DNA of 64,000 nucleotides from Tubulanus polymorphus (taxonomy: Eukaryota > Nemertea > Palaeonemertea > Tubulaniformes > Tubulanidae), in contig NC_134031.1 in the NCBI RefSeq assembly GCF_964204645.1, positions 15,745,307 to 15,809,306 on the forward strand. Reading direction: 5' to 3'. Shown in pieces: positions 13,507-25,458 of the stretch. The first letter of the stretch is position 1. The number at the start of each line of letters is the position of its first letter. The position numbers and the translations under genes were made by a program. The notes beneath the pieces were generated by a model. The model was not told where the DNA came from. It saw nothing but the letters and a program-made list of their open reading frames with translations, and searched no databases.

Positions 13507-13542
13507 GTGGTTTAGTTTCACGATCGGATATTTTCACAAACC
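13507..13542 (+). repeat. dispersed repeat, inverted partner at 21119-21154
   Basis: A 36 bp stretch starting gtggtttagtttcacgatcg is repeated exactly in inverted orientation at 21119-21154. The two flank the TPR-SGNH gene 7.6 kb apart. Confidence 0.8.
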
Positions 13543-14938
13543 GTGTGATTTTATATAGAGCGTCACGACCGTCTGATAATGATCCTTAACAACCAATTTT
13601 TTATCGGAACTTTATAGCGGATAAATAAACAATATGAACACAAGGTATTTCGACATGATATTTTGAATTTATTCGCAGTTCATATTTAGCGCCATTCTCG
13701 CGAGATTATCAGCAACCCGGAAATAAAATCCAAGTCCATCGCCAAACCCGTGTGTAGGCATATGGGCTAGACGAAACATTAGCTAACAAATATTCTCTGA
13801 TGTAATGTACTTATTAAGTCAGTAAGAATTAATCACACTTATATGCTTAATTCAAATAGGTTAGATTATTCAATTTTGTGTTATTGATGGATTGTGTATA
13901 TTATTCAATGACGCGCCACGTACCGGTACTGGTCAACGTGTCAACGACGAATAATAGCCAAATCATAGGACAAAAGATTGGTGCGACCATGAGTTGACCT
14001 TTTGACAACGGTGGTGTATGCCAAATATTTCTAAACGTTTCGCACTATTCAAAAAGACCATTCAAAAATTCCTATTGTCACAAAAAGAGAAGGGAATACC
14101 GAGTCACACTCACAGGGCAAAGACTGAGAGGAGGGTATTTCTTGAATTTCTATAAAAATCCACATCATCATTCGATTGATGCACACTGTTTTCTACGGCA
14201 TACTATGAAATTAAACTACATTCAACGATTTTTTCTTCACGTCGGTGTCTGGCTGAAAACTGATGTAAATATATTATTCATTGTCAACCTACCTTTTCTG
14301 TAAAATTTAGTCGTTTTTTCGGCATGCTTTTCACTCGAATCCTCTTCTTCAACTACAGATATGACGTCATGGTGTCATTGATGTTAATATTGACCTACAG
14401 ATGGCGCCACGTTCCGGTCATAATCTCAAATTTTTTTCATATATCCGATTTACGACTTAATTCCAAACAGTGTATTTCTTATATTCTCCGACAGATCACT
14501 TCACCTTTATCTTTGTTCTGAATAAACTATTTACTTTCTCAAGTTCCTGACTCTAATTTATGACAGATATCAAAATAAATATCGTTTTTCACACTTAACA
14601 GAAATCCGAGAGCAACACGAACTCGTTCCTCTGTTACATAGTGATTTAAAGTGAAAAGTCTTAGATTTTGGAAAGAAAAACCACATGTAACTACAGGAGA
14701 CGATCATTAAATCAATCGAACTAGAACACTATAAAACTAGAAAACAAGACCGATGCTATATTCATATAATACAGAACATTACAAGACAAGATTTCAACAA
14801 GTCAAATAATAACACTATGATCTTTATATATAGAAATAAAACAAATTATTGTTATAAAAATATACAAATTGTTAATGTAATATTACAATTATCAATCTAG
14901 TTGAATTCTTAAACAGAGTGATAACAGAATTTATAGAG

Positions 14939-14944
14939 TTTATT
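14939..14944 (-). terminator. polyadenylation signal AATAAA of the TPR-SGNH gene
   Basis: On the minus strand AATAAA lies about 24 bases after the TAG stop at 14970-14968, a plausible poly(A) signal implying a very short 3' UTR. Confidence 0.55.
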
Positions 14945-14967
14945 GATCAGCTAGCTTCACTTCAAGA

Positions 14968-17900
14968 CTAAAACGCATTCTGCAGGAGCTCCAAATAAGC
15001 AGGATGAAGATGAGTGTCATCAAATTCTGAAATAAATAAGAAAAAGTAACCTCAAAATTGATGTAATTTGAGCGGCACACATGTAGAATCTAAATTCAGC
15101 TCAACGAACCATAGATCGATTTCAAAGAACCTGCAGGTTTTAATAAATCTTTCTCAATGTCTAACCACTTCAAGGTGCCATGTTTTTCGACTCTACGTCT
15201 TAAAGCTTGGTTGAATCGAACGACAATCGGCCTGAATTAAAACGAAGAATTACATTTCAAAAGTCAAAAAGATGGATGCAAAAGTTTGATGGAATATTCA
15301 GTACCTGGTTACATCGATCACCGGTGCGATTGGATGAACGTAAATTTTCCATCTATATTCAATTTGAAGATTGTCTAATACCTTGATATAAATGTCTATC
15401 AAACATTCCATTGCTTCCTCCAGACTCTGAAAGGCAATGAGAAAATATTTCGTAAAACCATTGCCGCAGGCTACATTTCTGCACCCGAAAGAGCGATACG
15501 GGTACTTACATCGTAATAACACTTTTGCACGCACGTTGTCAAAGATTCTCTACAGTCAATTTCACCGAAATTCACGACGACTAAAGCGTTATTCGGTATG
15601 ACTTTGATCGCTGTAAAGAAGCCTTCTCTGGTATACAGCTTTTCCTCATGCCGTAAATGCCATATCTTCGTTCCAGTTGACAGAACGGGGTGCACTGTAA
15701 CAGGAGTACCCTTTTTTAACAAGAAAAGAAAATCCCCTATTAATAGAATACCGGTGATTTTTGAAATTCTACAGTTGAAGGTTAGTAGTTCTCACCTTAC
15801 AAAGCAGCTTCTGCCAGGCAGGAGTAATACAATGGCTGTCACTTAGAAAATAAAGGAAATTCTGAGAGTTCAAATCACTGCAGTTAATAACATCCGGCGG
15901 ACACTGTTTCATAACGAGTTGAATGCAACGGAAATAGGCAGCTTCATTTCGAATTGCTGTTTTGTGAAGATCTCGTCCCGGCCATAGGTGTTCTGTAAAT
16001 GGATATCGAAGATAAAGAAAGGTGTTCTGTAAATGGATATCAATGATAAATTAAGCTGTTCCGTAAATGGTTATCAAAGATAAAGAAACAATGTCTCTAA
16101 CCCTCACGAGAATCTAGCAGTTCTTACCCAAAATTGACATTAATTTTTGGACAATTCGCAAAGCTCCGTTGACGTAGAATATCTTCACCGACGTGAACAG
16201 AATGGCCGTAAAGAAGATTTCAATATTACCATATGGACGTTCACTACTGGTATTCGTGTTATCTTCGTACTGCAAACCTGCAGGGTATAATTATAGGTCC
16301 GTTCATAAAGTATGTACGGTATGCAAAATATTCAGGGGCCAGTAACACAGTCAAGACTTAAGTCCAAAAGTGGTCTTAAATCTTAAGACTGGTCTTAAGT
16401 TGTTAGATTGGCTATAGAACTAAGTTGGTCTTAGACTGTTCTTAAGTCAAAGCCATGACTATGCAACCGGCCCCAGCTGATTTTCTACCACTTCTTTTCA
16501 CAAACACAATTCGAGCATTATGTTATGTTAGGGAGACGAGGCCTGTTAATGCGTTATATGACACAAATCTAAAAATCTTAATTCAAATATTCTGAGCATT
16601 TGAGATTTGCTTTTCGAAAGTTTACAAGAATTTCAAGGGAAACGTACAATTCCATAAGTAGATATCCTCAGGTACAGTTTCAATTATGTTTAGATACTGT
16701 TCTAGTAGTTGTTGTTGGTGAGGCTGATGGACAGATGACGCGAGAGATTGAGTTTTCAACTGCGTCTTCATGAACTGAATGCACGCTCCGTGTTTTCCTT
16801 TCAACTGAAATGAGCAGAATTCATAATTTCTATTCTACACGCTCAAAATTTGGCTTCTTAGTTTATATTCATTTTTGCGACACGTACCTCAAGCAGATGC
16901 ATATAAGCGAGCAAAATGATAAGATCGTTTGGATCGCACTGAACAGCTTTGAATAGAATCTTCTCCGCTTCATTCGTCGCTGATTAGAAAAATTTAAAAA
17001 TTTATTCATTTCGATGTTTCGTCATAATGCTACACGAATAACCACAGCATTTTATACAAAGCATTTCACTTACCTCCATAGTTATACAACACTTCGTAAA
17101 GGACAAACAATGCTGCAGATTGTCTACCGATAATACTATAAGAGACCATTTACAATCAAATTACATATAATCCATGGGGAAGGGGTTCGATTAAGGGTCA
17201 AGGGACACGATGCCCACTTGGTGATGAAATGCTCGACCATCTGAAAATCTTGATACTGACGAGGCAAGTTTTTGAGCTGCACATTTGTTTACAGTGGATT
17301 CATATATAAAAATATTCAGACAATCCATCGAAGTGTCTTAAAAATAACTGGATTGCGTCTACGGACAATGAATGAAAAGTGGATGCAATAGCCTGCCAGG
17401 ACCCAAGTCCCAAATGGGATAGAAATTGACCAATTCTTCCGATATGACTGATACATGTTAGAGTGTTAAAATGGCCGGGGTAATAATACCAGAAAATATA
17501 AAGCATTCTTAGTAGCTTTGCTGGATTTAGCGCTATATAAGACACATATTATTATTATTATTATATCATATATAAGAATATTTGATATCAAACGAAATCA
17601 TCAATTTATATTGTGAGCTTTTTAATCGTATTGAAGCCAGTGAATCAAAAGTACTGGATACATACTTTTCAAGAATTTCAACTCCGCCGGGTTTCTGCAC
17701 CAGCTTACACAATACAACAGGAATCCTCGTGTCAGCTGAAAATAGAAATTAAGCCATCTACCAACATCCATTGTGGCTCGAGCGACAATCTTGAAACTAA
17801 ACTAACGTTAGATTATGGAACAGGGGCGGATCTCGGGGTAAATCTGAGGGTCTTCTCAGAATTCTAGGGGCACACCGAAAAGAAAAGGGCACTGATAACA

Positions 17901-20662
17901 CACCGTGCACAGCGGGCGAGGCTAACACTGCTTCAGCGCGAAGCCCTTCTGGGGGGTCTGAGGCCCCCTCCAAGACAATTTTGAGATTCCAGCACCGATT
18001 TGAAGCCATTTCCTGCATTTTGAGATTTTGAGTCATGAAACTGTTTTGCGAGCAAAATTTTTTGGGGCACTTAAGAGAAATTTTGAGGGTCTTCCAGAAG
18101 ACATGTAAGACCCATAAGATCCGCGCCTGTGGAATCTACCCAGCGTAGTACCTCTATCAAGCATCATCGCTGTGGTCGTAAGTTGTATTGACAGGAACAG
18201 TTTTTCATGGTGTGAAGAGATCAAGTCCGCGTATCTTACTGCAGCAGTTGCATGGTATGTATATTGTTGCATAACATTATGATAATGAATGATTGCCTTA
18301 TCCCGCATTCCCTGCAGTTCGTACGACTGAGCCAAAGCACACTGCAAGCGGATAAAATCATTAAGATGCTTCAGTGGTGTTGGAACAGCAGCTACTGTGA
18401 AAGCTGCAGCAATAATTTACTGAATGACATTTTCTTTCTTTGAATACTAAGTTTTTGTCGAAATTGAAGTAAATTCGCCACGGCAACATATTAGAACCTG
18501 TTAAAAATCAGCAATTGGCCACAGCAATCAAAAACTGCTTCCAACACCCCTTTATTCCTCAAAATGCGATATGTGTATAACAAAATGCTCACGAGTACCG
18601 CGTTCATACCTTAACATCGAACTGATCATTTCTGGGAAGATTTTTCATTTCATTTTCATAAATATCTGCGAATATTTTCTCGGATTTCGCAGCATTTTCT
18701 AACATCAAAAAACACTTCCCCAACCTACAAAACAAACAAGGCTGGATTCAGAGGAGGGTTTTGGAGGTCTAGACCCCACCGCCTTCCCATTGCCTTTTTT
18801 GTGAACTAAGCCGTATGTCAACTCCACAAACAATATATTCTTCAGATATTTCGAAATAATCATCAATACCTGAAAATTTAATTCTCATCTTCTCGGAATA
18901 TTGCATCTTTTGAAATGTATTTTTGTAAAATTTCGAAACGAGAAGGCTCTCTTAGACTTCCCTGCTAATTACCACTGCCGCTCTGGTAGGAACTTAAGTG
19001 GTACTTCTGATCCACCCTCTGCATTGACTCTTACATATCGATGGTTTTCAACAAAATGAAATACACGCGGAGTGCCTTCTTACTTTATTCGATGAAATAC
19101 ACTGCACGATTTCAGCTTTTTGAGCATTTTTGCATATTTCACAGCGACATCAGGACGTTTCACCGTTAGGAAGATATCAACTGGAAGGAAATTTGAATAA
19201 AATGAAAGTATGAGAACTCAACTTCACGCATTAAAACTATGATAGACTGTATTGGGATTCTTACCCATTCGTTCAAGAGCTTGAACATTAGTGGGATCTG
19301 ACTGGATAACAGTCTGGTATAGCGTGACAGCAGATTTCGTGTTTCCAGACTTCAATTCTGTGGCAGCTTTTTCACAAATTCTCTTCACCCTAGGAATTAA
19401 TGAATGTTCTTCTTAGACACCTGCCCACCCAACAGAATAATGAATCAACCAATGAATGATTTTTTATTCATTTCTCTGCACGATAAATGCTAATAGGATT
19501 AAATACCTGGCGCAATCAAATGATTTACTGTTAGATTGTTGTGGTCCGGATACTTTTTCATTGATGATGATATACAAATCTTCTCTATTTTTCAGCAGAG
19601 ACGTAATCTCTCTGTCTAAATCTAGATAGACTCTAAAATATACATTTCAGTATCCAATTTGATGAGCGAAAAATAGCCGTATTGACAACTTCGGTCATGA
19701 AAAAGAAGCATGATTTTCCATTCATACCCTTTAGAATTCTTCAGTTGAATATCGTTTACTTGAGTTGAACGAAGATGTTCAGCACCGGAATTCATGTACA
19801 ACTGAAAACAATATTGAAATTTATTAACAAAAACTTGTCGTGTTGTAAAAGCTGACTATGAGACGAAATTGGCCAACCTTGATAAGATCTCTAAGACTCC
19901 CTTTGTCACTTTTATGCCATTCGATAATACTTGTAGATGATTCACCATCTCCAGGCACATAATGCAAATAAAACTTCAATTTACTGCAACAACAAGTAAT
20001 CGTTCAAGTTTTGAAGACCAGGGGGGGGGCAGTTGCTCAAGAGTTGGTTAAAGATAACTGGAGGATAAATACCGTGTAACAATGAACTTTTAATTGTCAC
20101 TAGGTCAACTATCTACTTGTTAGCCCTAACCTACTTTTGAGGAACTGACCGCCTGTACTTTTGGTCATAAAACATCATTAGTTAGTAATGGGCGATAGGA
20201 ACGTACCTCTCGAGACCTTTCGTTTTCTCCGAAGGTGGTTTAACATTAGTGGATTCTTTCAGTTTCAGGAAGATGTCTTCTCGATTTTTCAAGTTGGATG
20301 AAACATCTAAATCCAGATCCAGCAATGTCCTGAAAGCAATTTCATACGATTAGATAGAAATTTCTTAATGAATCGTGGTTGAAAATACAGACAACGGTTC
20401 CACCAATTTTACCCCTTAGAATTAAATACTTGTATATCTCGAAATGCAGTCAGTAATTCTTTTTTCACTTTATCCGTAGTTGTAGAACTTATGAATTGCT
20501 GAAAGTAAACAGAGTCAACAGCTTTATGGAAAAAGAATTATAGACAGGGATTTAATAAAAGGCGAAACTAACCGTTATAACATCACTCAGAGTGCCTTTT
20601 TTACTTCTGTCCCATTCAAAAACCTGAGTACAAGCCTCATAGTGCACATAAAACTTCAGCAT
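14968..20662 (-). CDS. beta-grasp(x2)-TPR-SGNH hydrolase protein
   Basis: Twenty minus-strand exons: 20662(20665)-20573, 20498-20413, 20329-20207, 19983-19878, 19801-19728, 19632-19507, 19389-19265, 19180-19084, 18724-18610, 18341-18152, 17735-17666, 17135-17074, 16979-16888, 16804-16648, 16277-16128, 15992-15796, 15710-15510, 15426-15305, 15231-15131, 15026-14968. All phases agree, giving 780 residues from ATG 20662. Residues 1-82 and 100-182 are two copies of an LKFYxHY, EWxxSxKGxLxDxI, DIQxxNSKG, LDLD, LKNRED module that looks ubiquitin-like. Residues about 200-480 are TPR-type helices (AVTLYQTVIQSDPTNVQAL). The C-terminus is SGNH-like: nucleophile Ser607 in LSDSHC, a VNFGEIDCRE block (669-675) and Asp764/His767 in FDDTHLHP. 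No signal peptide is visible, so it is probably cytosolic; substrate unknown. The 5' end is unsure: the exon could be internal, with ATGGCGGAC at 21397-21389 as a first exon (MAD). Confidence 0.8.
15987..16085. repeat. three-fold ~35 bp tandem repeat carrying a splice acceptor
   Basis: The unit 'gtgttctgtaaatggatatc..gataaagaaag' occurs about three times. On the minus strand each unit reads as a ccatttacagAAC-like acceptor, and the copy at the exon edge is the one used at 15992. The other copies could act as cryptic acceptors. Confidence 0.7.
16335..16474. repeat. MITE-like element, GGGGCCAGTTG family, intronic copy
   Basis: Starts 'ggggccagtaacacagtc' and ends 'gactatgcaaccggcccc' within an intron of the TPR-SGNH gene. 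It is close in sequence to the copies at 47472 and 56671. Confidence 0.75.
17377..17560 (-). repeat. SINE 3' region with GCGCTATATAA...(ATT)n tail
   Basis: Holds 'gccggggtaataatacc', 'gcgctatataagac' and a run of att. The same tail motif occurs at 57590-57690 and, shorter, near 32390. It is a common form of SINE 3' end. It lies in the intron after exon 17735-17666. Confidence 0.5.
20022..20150. repeat. MITE-like element, CTCAAAAGTTGGTTAA family, copy 1
   Basis: Shares 'gctcaagagttggttaaag', 'taaccg/ggataa' and the inverted 'cctacttttgaggaactg' end with copies at 48706-48832 and 53911-54033. It lies within an intron of the TPR-SGNH gene. Confidence 0.65.
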
Positions 20663-20719
20663 CTTCTGTGTATAGAGAATCAAATGTTTACAGTTTGCCA
20701 AGTGAGTGAAAGGTGGAAA

Positions 20720-20773
20720 CATGATGATGATGATGATGATGATGATGACGATGATGATGATGACGATGATAAT
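20720..20773. repeat. (ATG)n trinucleotide repeat
   Basis: About 54 bp of atg/acg triplets near the 5' end of the TPR-SGNH gene. It produces spurious poly-Met and poly-Ile frames. Confidence 0.9.
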
Positions 20774-23034
20774 GAGTGATGCCAAACACTTAAGGTTTTC
20801 TCATCCTTTTCCATTCTTTATAGTGTATAGTGGACTAGTTGCAGAAGGGGCAGTCTTATTTTATGAAGCTGATATCAAATTCATATGTCATAAGCACATG
20901 CCCACCAACGGTGACATAATAGTCATGGCTCATATTGCATATTAGAGGGCAAGTATGGTCGGGGACTAGAGGGAGTCGAGGTACCGTATGGGGAATAAAG
21001 ACAAATTTAACATTAAATTAGGAAGTAGGCTAAATTTTAGTTAGTAACCTAATCGTTGGTGTAAGCTTTTTATAATCGGATGGGCTTATACCAACGAACA
21101 AAAGGTATAAGACTATGTGGTTTGTGAAAATATCCGATCGTGAAACTAAACCACAGTCAGGTTGGGTTACTGACTTGACTAGCTAAGCCTAAAGAGCAAG
21201 AGGGTTGTATTAAAAACATCGTTTAGGGATATATGATTTTTGTCAGTTGTAGGTAAGTATCTAATCTGGTAATTTTGAATAAACTTGAACGTCAGGATCA
21301 AGTTTCATGTCGTATACATAATGAGTTTGCGTTGTAAGGCTCGCTAATCACGGCCGATCAATTTTTGTTGAGTTCATATTCGTGGTACGTCCGCCATGTT
21401 GAAGTCATGTGACTTTAAACGTATTGCCTAAAATCCGGATTAGACCGTTACAAGTTGAGCATAAAACGCGGACCTGGGTAAAACAGATTTGTCATGCCCG
21501 GACACGGCGGGCTCTCGAAGAGATTGAACGAGGTAATATACTGTGTCTGGTTCTCTGCTGTCAGGCCGTGCCACCGAACAAATCATCTGGGCTGCATCAA
21601 CAGGGACTTGACACAAAAGGATTTTAACCCCAGTATCCTAGGTACTATATATAAAAAGACTTTTTATGTACAGTAAGTACCAAGGTTCTGGGGTCAAAAT
21701 CCGTGTCCTAGTCCCTGTGGCTGCAACCAGCTATTTTGAAAAATCCGTCGTTAGGTGTATCTCGATCTTGTGACCTCTCGATCTTGAAGACTAGAGAAAA
21801 TCGACACAAGACCAAAGAAAAGTGCAATAAAACACCGAATAGTTTCTTTTTTCTCAGATAATTTTTAATAGTCTTTAATCACCAACTCTAAAGATCACGT
21901 CAGTAAATTGATGTCAGTATTTATAAAACAGTGTGAACGCGATTGTTAAACGCTTAGTCGTCATATTAGTCAGTCAAGGTGAAATATGCTGATTTAAATC
22001 TATATGTTTATATTAATTCTATGGTTTAGACATATCGAGCTTAAAACTATATGTGTTTTCAATAAAAAACTCAGTGTTTTCTATTACCCGTAAACATTTC
22101 ACATTTACAACAACACACTGCTATTTTCTTTTATGTACATCAATAGTAACGCGATAACAAAATATATTCTGAATTAATCTTCTTAAAATACATCTAGCAT
22201 TTACTTTCATTCAACAAAATTAAAACCCACTATATAAACTATATGCAATGGGATACCCGCAGTGCTACTGTGGCAATCCAGGATTCCACGTATGACAGGC
22301 GAGGATCCGCCAGGTTCGCTAGTAGATAGTTGGTCGTCCGTATTCGATTTCTCCTTACGTTTTGATTAAATCTGAATGAACCCCTTAAATGAATCAATCA
22401 TTTATGAAAAATATGCCGATATCCGAGTAGAAGAATGAAAGTTGTGTATATTTGGTGAGTGCTGTGATAAGATTCAGGAGTATGATAGATTCAGTTCAAA
22501 GTTTTGACAATGGACGACCTACTGCTCGTCACGCTACCGGCTGGGATAGCTGGTTATGCGGGTTCCCTATTTCAAAGATTAAAAGCGAATCATTGCCTAA
22601 CGAAATTTATTTTATCAGTCTATCAAAACGGAGTCGATTTTAACGAATCTCTTTTTAATATTTTGAATTTATTGAAATACATCTAGTGGGTTTTAATCCT
22701 TATCTATTCTCAACGTCTGCGTGAAATTGGCTTTTTCATTCACTTTTAATCTCACGCCATTTTAGCGCCGCGTTATCAGACTAGAATTGCGGAACCTTTT
22801 TGTAGCGGATTCTCGTTCTCGGATTATATCTATTTTAATACTTGGTACCAAAAACCGCGGTTTAAGTTTGTTATTCTTATTTATTGTAATTTTTTGCGTT
22901 CATTTCTGGCTGGTAATAATCGTATAGTTTGTCGTGGCAGAAATCAGGATCTTCGCAGCGAGCGAAGTTTTTTCGTAATAGCGCTATAAAAAAACCCTTT
23001 GTCATCATCATTCCTTCAATCATGTTCTTCAATT
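20774..23034. other. spacer between TPR-SGNH gene and repeat-precursor gene
   Basis: No gene is defended here. The stretch contains the inverted 36 bp repeat at 21119-21154 and, at 22680-22740, a fragment of the hairpin repeat edge (catctagtgggttttaatcc). At 21389-21397 (minus) an ATGGCGGAC in good context might be the first exon of the TPR-SGNH gene. An AATAAA on the minus strand at 22885-22880, about 150 bp past the next stop codon, may serve the repeat precursor. Confidence 0.5.
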
Positions 23035-25458
23035 TCATTTTATGAATATTTCGGGTGATTTTGATTCCACCAGTTCCGGTTGACGTTCAAAAGCTTTCCG
23101 TTTTCGCCTAGCCCGAAATTCAGGTGACATTGATTCCACTAATTCTGGTTGGAGTTCGGGAGCATTCCGTCTCCGCCTGGTGCGAAATTCTGGTGACATT
23201 GATTCCACTAATTCTGGTTGGAGTTCAGGAGCATTTCGTCTTCGCCTGACCCGAAATTCTGGTGACATTGATTCCACTAATTCTGGTTGGAGTTCGGGAG
23301 CATTCCGTCTCCGCCTGGCGCGAAATTCTGGTGACATTGATTCCACTAATTCCGGTTGGAGTTCGGGAGCATTCCGTCTCCGCCTGGTGCGAAATTCTGG
23401 TGACATTGATTCCACTAATTCTGGTTGGAGTTCGGGAGCATTCCGTCTCCGCCTGGCGCGAAATTCTGGTGACATTAATTCCACTAATTCTGGTTGGAGT
23501 TCGGGAGCATTCCGTCTCCGCCTGGTGCGAAATTCTGGTGACATTGATTCCACTAATTCTGGTTGGAGTTCGGGAGCATTCCGTCTCCGCCTGGCGCGAA
23601 ATTCTGGTGACATTGATTCCACTAATTCCGGTTGGAGTTCGGGAGCATTCCTTCTGCGCCTGGCGCGAAATTCTGGTGACATTGATTCCACAAATTCTGG
23701 TTGGAGTTCGGGAGCATTCCGTCTCCGCCTAACCCGAAATTCTGGTGACATTAATTCCACTAATTCTGTTTGGAGTTCGGGAGCATTCCGTCTCCGCCTA
23801 ACCCGAAATTCTGGTGACATTGATTCCACTAATTCTGGTTGGAGTTCGGGAGCATCCCGTCTCCGCCTGGCGCGAAATTCTGTTGACATTGATTCCACTA
23901 ATTCTGGTTGGAGTTCGGGAGCATCCCGTCTCCGCCTGGCGCGAAATTCTGTTGACATTGATTCCACTAATTCTGGTTGGAGTTCAGGAGCATTCCGTCT
24001 CAGCCTGGCCCGAAATTCGGGTGACATTGATTCCACTAATTCCGGTTGGAGTTCAGGAGCATACCGTCTCCGCCTGACCCGAAATTCGGGTGACATTGAT
24101 TCCACTAATTCTGGTTGGAGTTCAGGAGCATTCCGTTTCAGCCTGGCCCGAAACTCACCTATCAATTCAGGCTCAATTACCGGTGCATTCCGAGCCACTC
24201 TCGAGCGGAACTCGGTCCTGATCTCGGGGGAGCTGTCTGTATCGACCAGTTCTGTCGAGCTATGACGTTTTCTCCTGTGCAATTCAGGCGATTTTTCCGA
24301 TGGATCGGAATATGTAAATTCGGGTTCTAATTCAGGCGTATCGCGGCGCCTTCGTCTCGTTTGGTGATAGAGTTCCGGAGAATAGATTATTTCCGGTTGT
24401 TGTCCACTTACAAATCGTATTTTTCTAGCAAATTCTGGTAGATATTCTGTATACAAACTACGTCTATCCCTCCGCGATCCTTTTGATTCAACGGCTTGCA
24501 GTTCAGCGATATTTTCTTCGCGTTTATCGACTGACTTGAGTTTTCCAACAGATCCATTTAGGTTTTTCTTCAACTTTCTGAGCTTAGCCACAAACTCTTG
24601 CGTCTTTCTGGACGCGGGATTAAGAACGGTGAGGTTAGTCCCCGATCGCGCGTGTCTCATTCGATTTCTCCCGATCTTCGTCACAAATTTCTTCACACCT
24701 GAAATCGATGCTTCGTGTACATTCTTTTGATTTGTCAACATCGTCTGGCCGCTCGTCTGGCTGTTTGTCTGGATGACGAAATCTAAACGTTTTCGCGATT
24801 GCAACCGATTTCTACCGAGCAGCTCTGGCAACAAATGACGACGGTGACCGCCAGTCATTTTGCTACTCTTCGAGTCGTATTTCTCTTTCGTTTCGCCATT
24901 AACTGCAAGTGACAAAAAAACCTCAAACTTAGTATTCTAAATGGCCACACCCGGTTTTTGACGTGTTAATGATGAGATTGTAAGCAGAGCACTCAGTATA
25001 CCAGCTAAGCCTGACTGGTCCCCGCCGCTTAATTCAAAGCAGAAACCCTCTAACAACTGAATCAATCGCCATATACTCAAAGGAGTAGTGATCGGCGCAT
25101 GGGATTGGATTAGAATCCAGGTTCCAAGTTCAATATCCAAGGGTATCTAGGTTTACAGCATTATGGACATCCCATTTTGTCAAATTTTCTTACGGAATTT
25201 GTTTTACCCGAAATGACAGTTGGCGGTGTTGTTGAATCTAAATTGTTGTTGATCAAAATTAAGAAAACATTTTTGTCTAAATTTTAAATGACGTAGCAGA
25301 ATACATAAAACAATTACGCATGTTGTTTCATGTTTCATGTTGAGTGTTCTATCCATATAACGGAAATCGAAATTTTGTTCGTACTTACCACATGTAAGAA
25401 TCAACAACACCAATGCAGAGACGCTGAATATCCAAGACTTCAATCCCGTATTAACCAT
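23035..25458 (-). CDS. secreted multi-copy repeat precursor with tetrabasic sites
   Basis: Two minus-strand exons: 25458-25389 and 24902-23035, joined at phase 1, giving 645 residues. Exon 1 is almost exactly a signal peptide (MVNTGLKSWIFSVSALVLL, then ILTC), with cleavage likely near residue 26. After about 190 lysine/arginine-rich residues come degenerate units (TPELEPEF.., SPELHRRKR, NAPVIEPEL) and then fifteen 23-residue units with consensus NAPELQPELVESMSPEFRA plus RRRR, and a decayed last unit (KAFERQPELVE). RRRR, RLKR and RRKR are furin/proprotein convertase-type sites, so mature 19-residue acidic peptides could be released. No Gly precedes the basic sites, so amidation is not expected. 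Alternatives are an unprocessed charged structural or matrix protein. I know no named family for it. Confidence 0.8.
23098..24132 (-). repeat. coding 69 bp tandem array, 15 units
   Basis: Fifteen near-identical 69 bp units encode the 23-residue peptide repeat. Differences are mostly single-base (for example SMSPEF to SMSTEF in two adjacent units, and ELVES to ELVEL in two). Such homogeneity suggests recent unequal exchange or gene conversion. The unit length is a multiple of three, which also leaves a long antisense open frame. Confidence 0.95.

Larger units (their letters stand above)
5022..14930. other. ~10 kb spacer, repeats, no defended gene
   Basis: Between the BTB gene and the TPR-SGNH gene I find no exon chain with conserved protein content. 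The spacer holds (TA)n tracts at 5606-5661 and 6930-7050, a 240 bp hairpin at 6191-6431, a GGGGCCAGTTG-family element at 8270-8510, a 47 bp minisatellite at 9060-9290, and repeated fragments containing 'agatggcgtgac' near 9040 and 11420. Short open frames at 7661-8053, 8553-8714 and 11807-12136 are unrecognised. CpG density rises at 7640-8050, which might mark an exon or a promoter. Confidence 0.5.

Noticed and set aside
23098-24132. CRISPR-like regular array
   Set aside because: Units are contiguous coding repeats with no unique spacers, in an animal genome.
23180-24265. Long plus-strand open frame of 361 codons across the repeat array
   Set aside because: It is the antisense of the 69 bp coding repeat; the unit length being a multiple of three keeps it open. 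The minus strand has the signal peptide, TATA box and splice junction.
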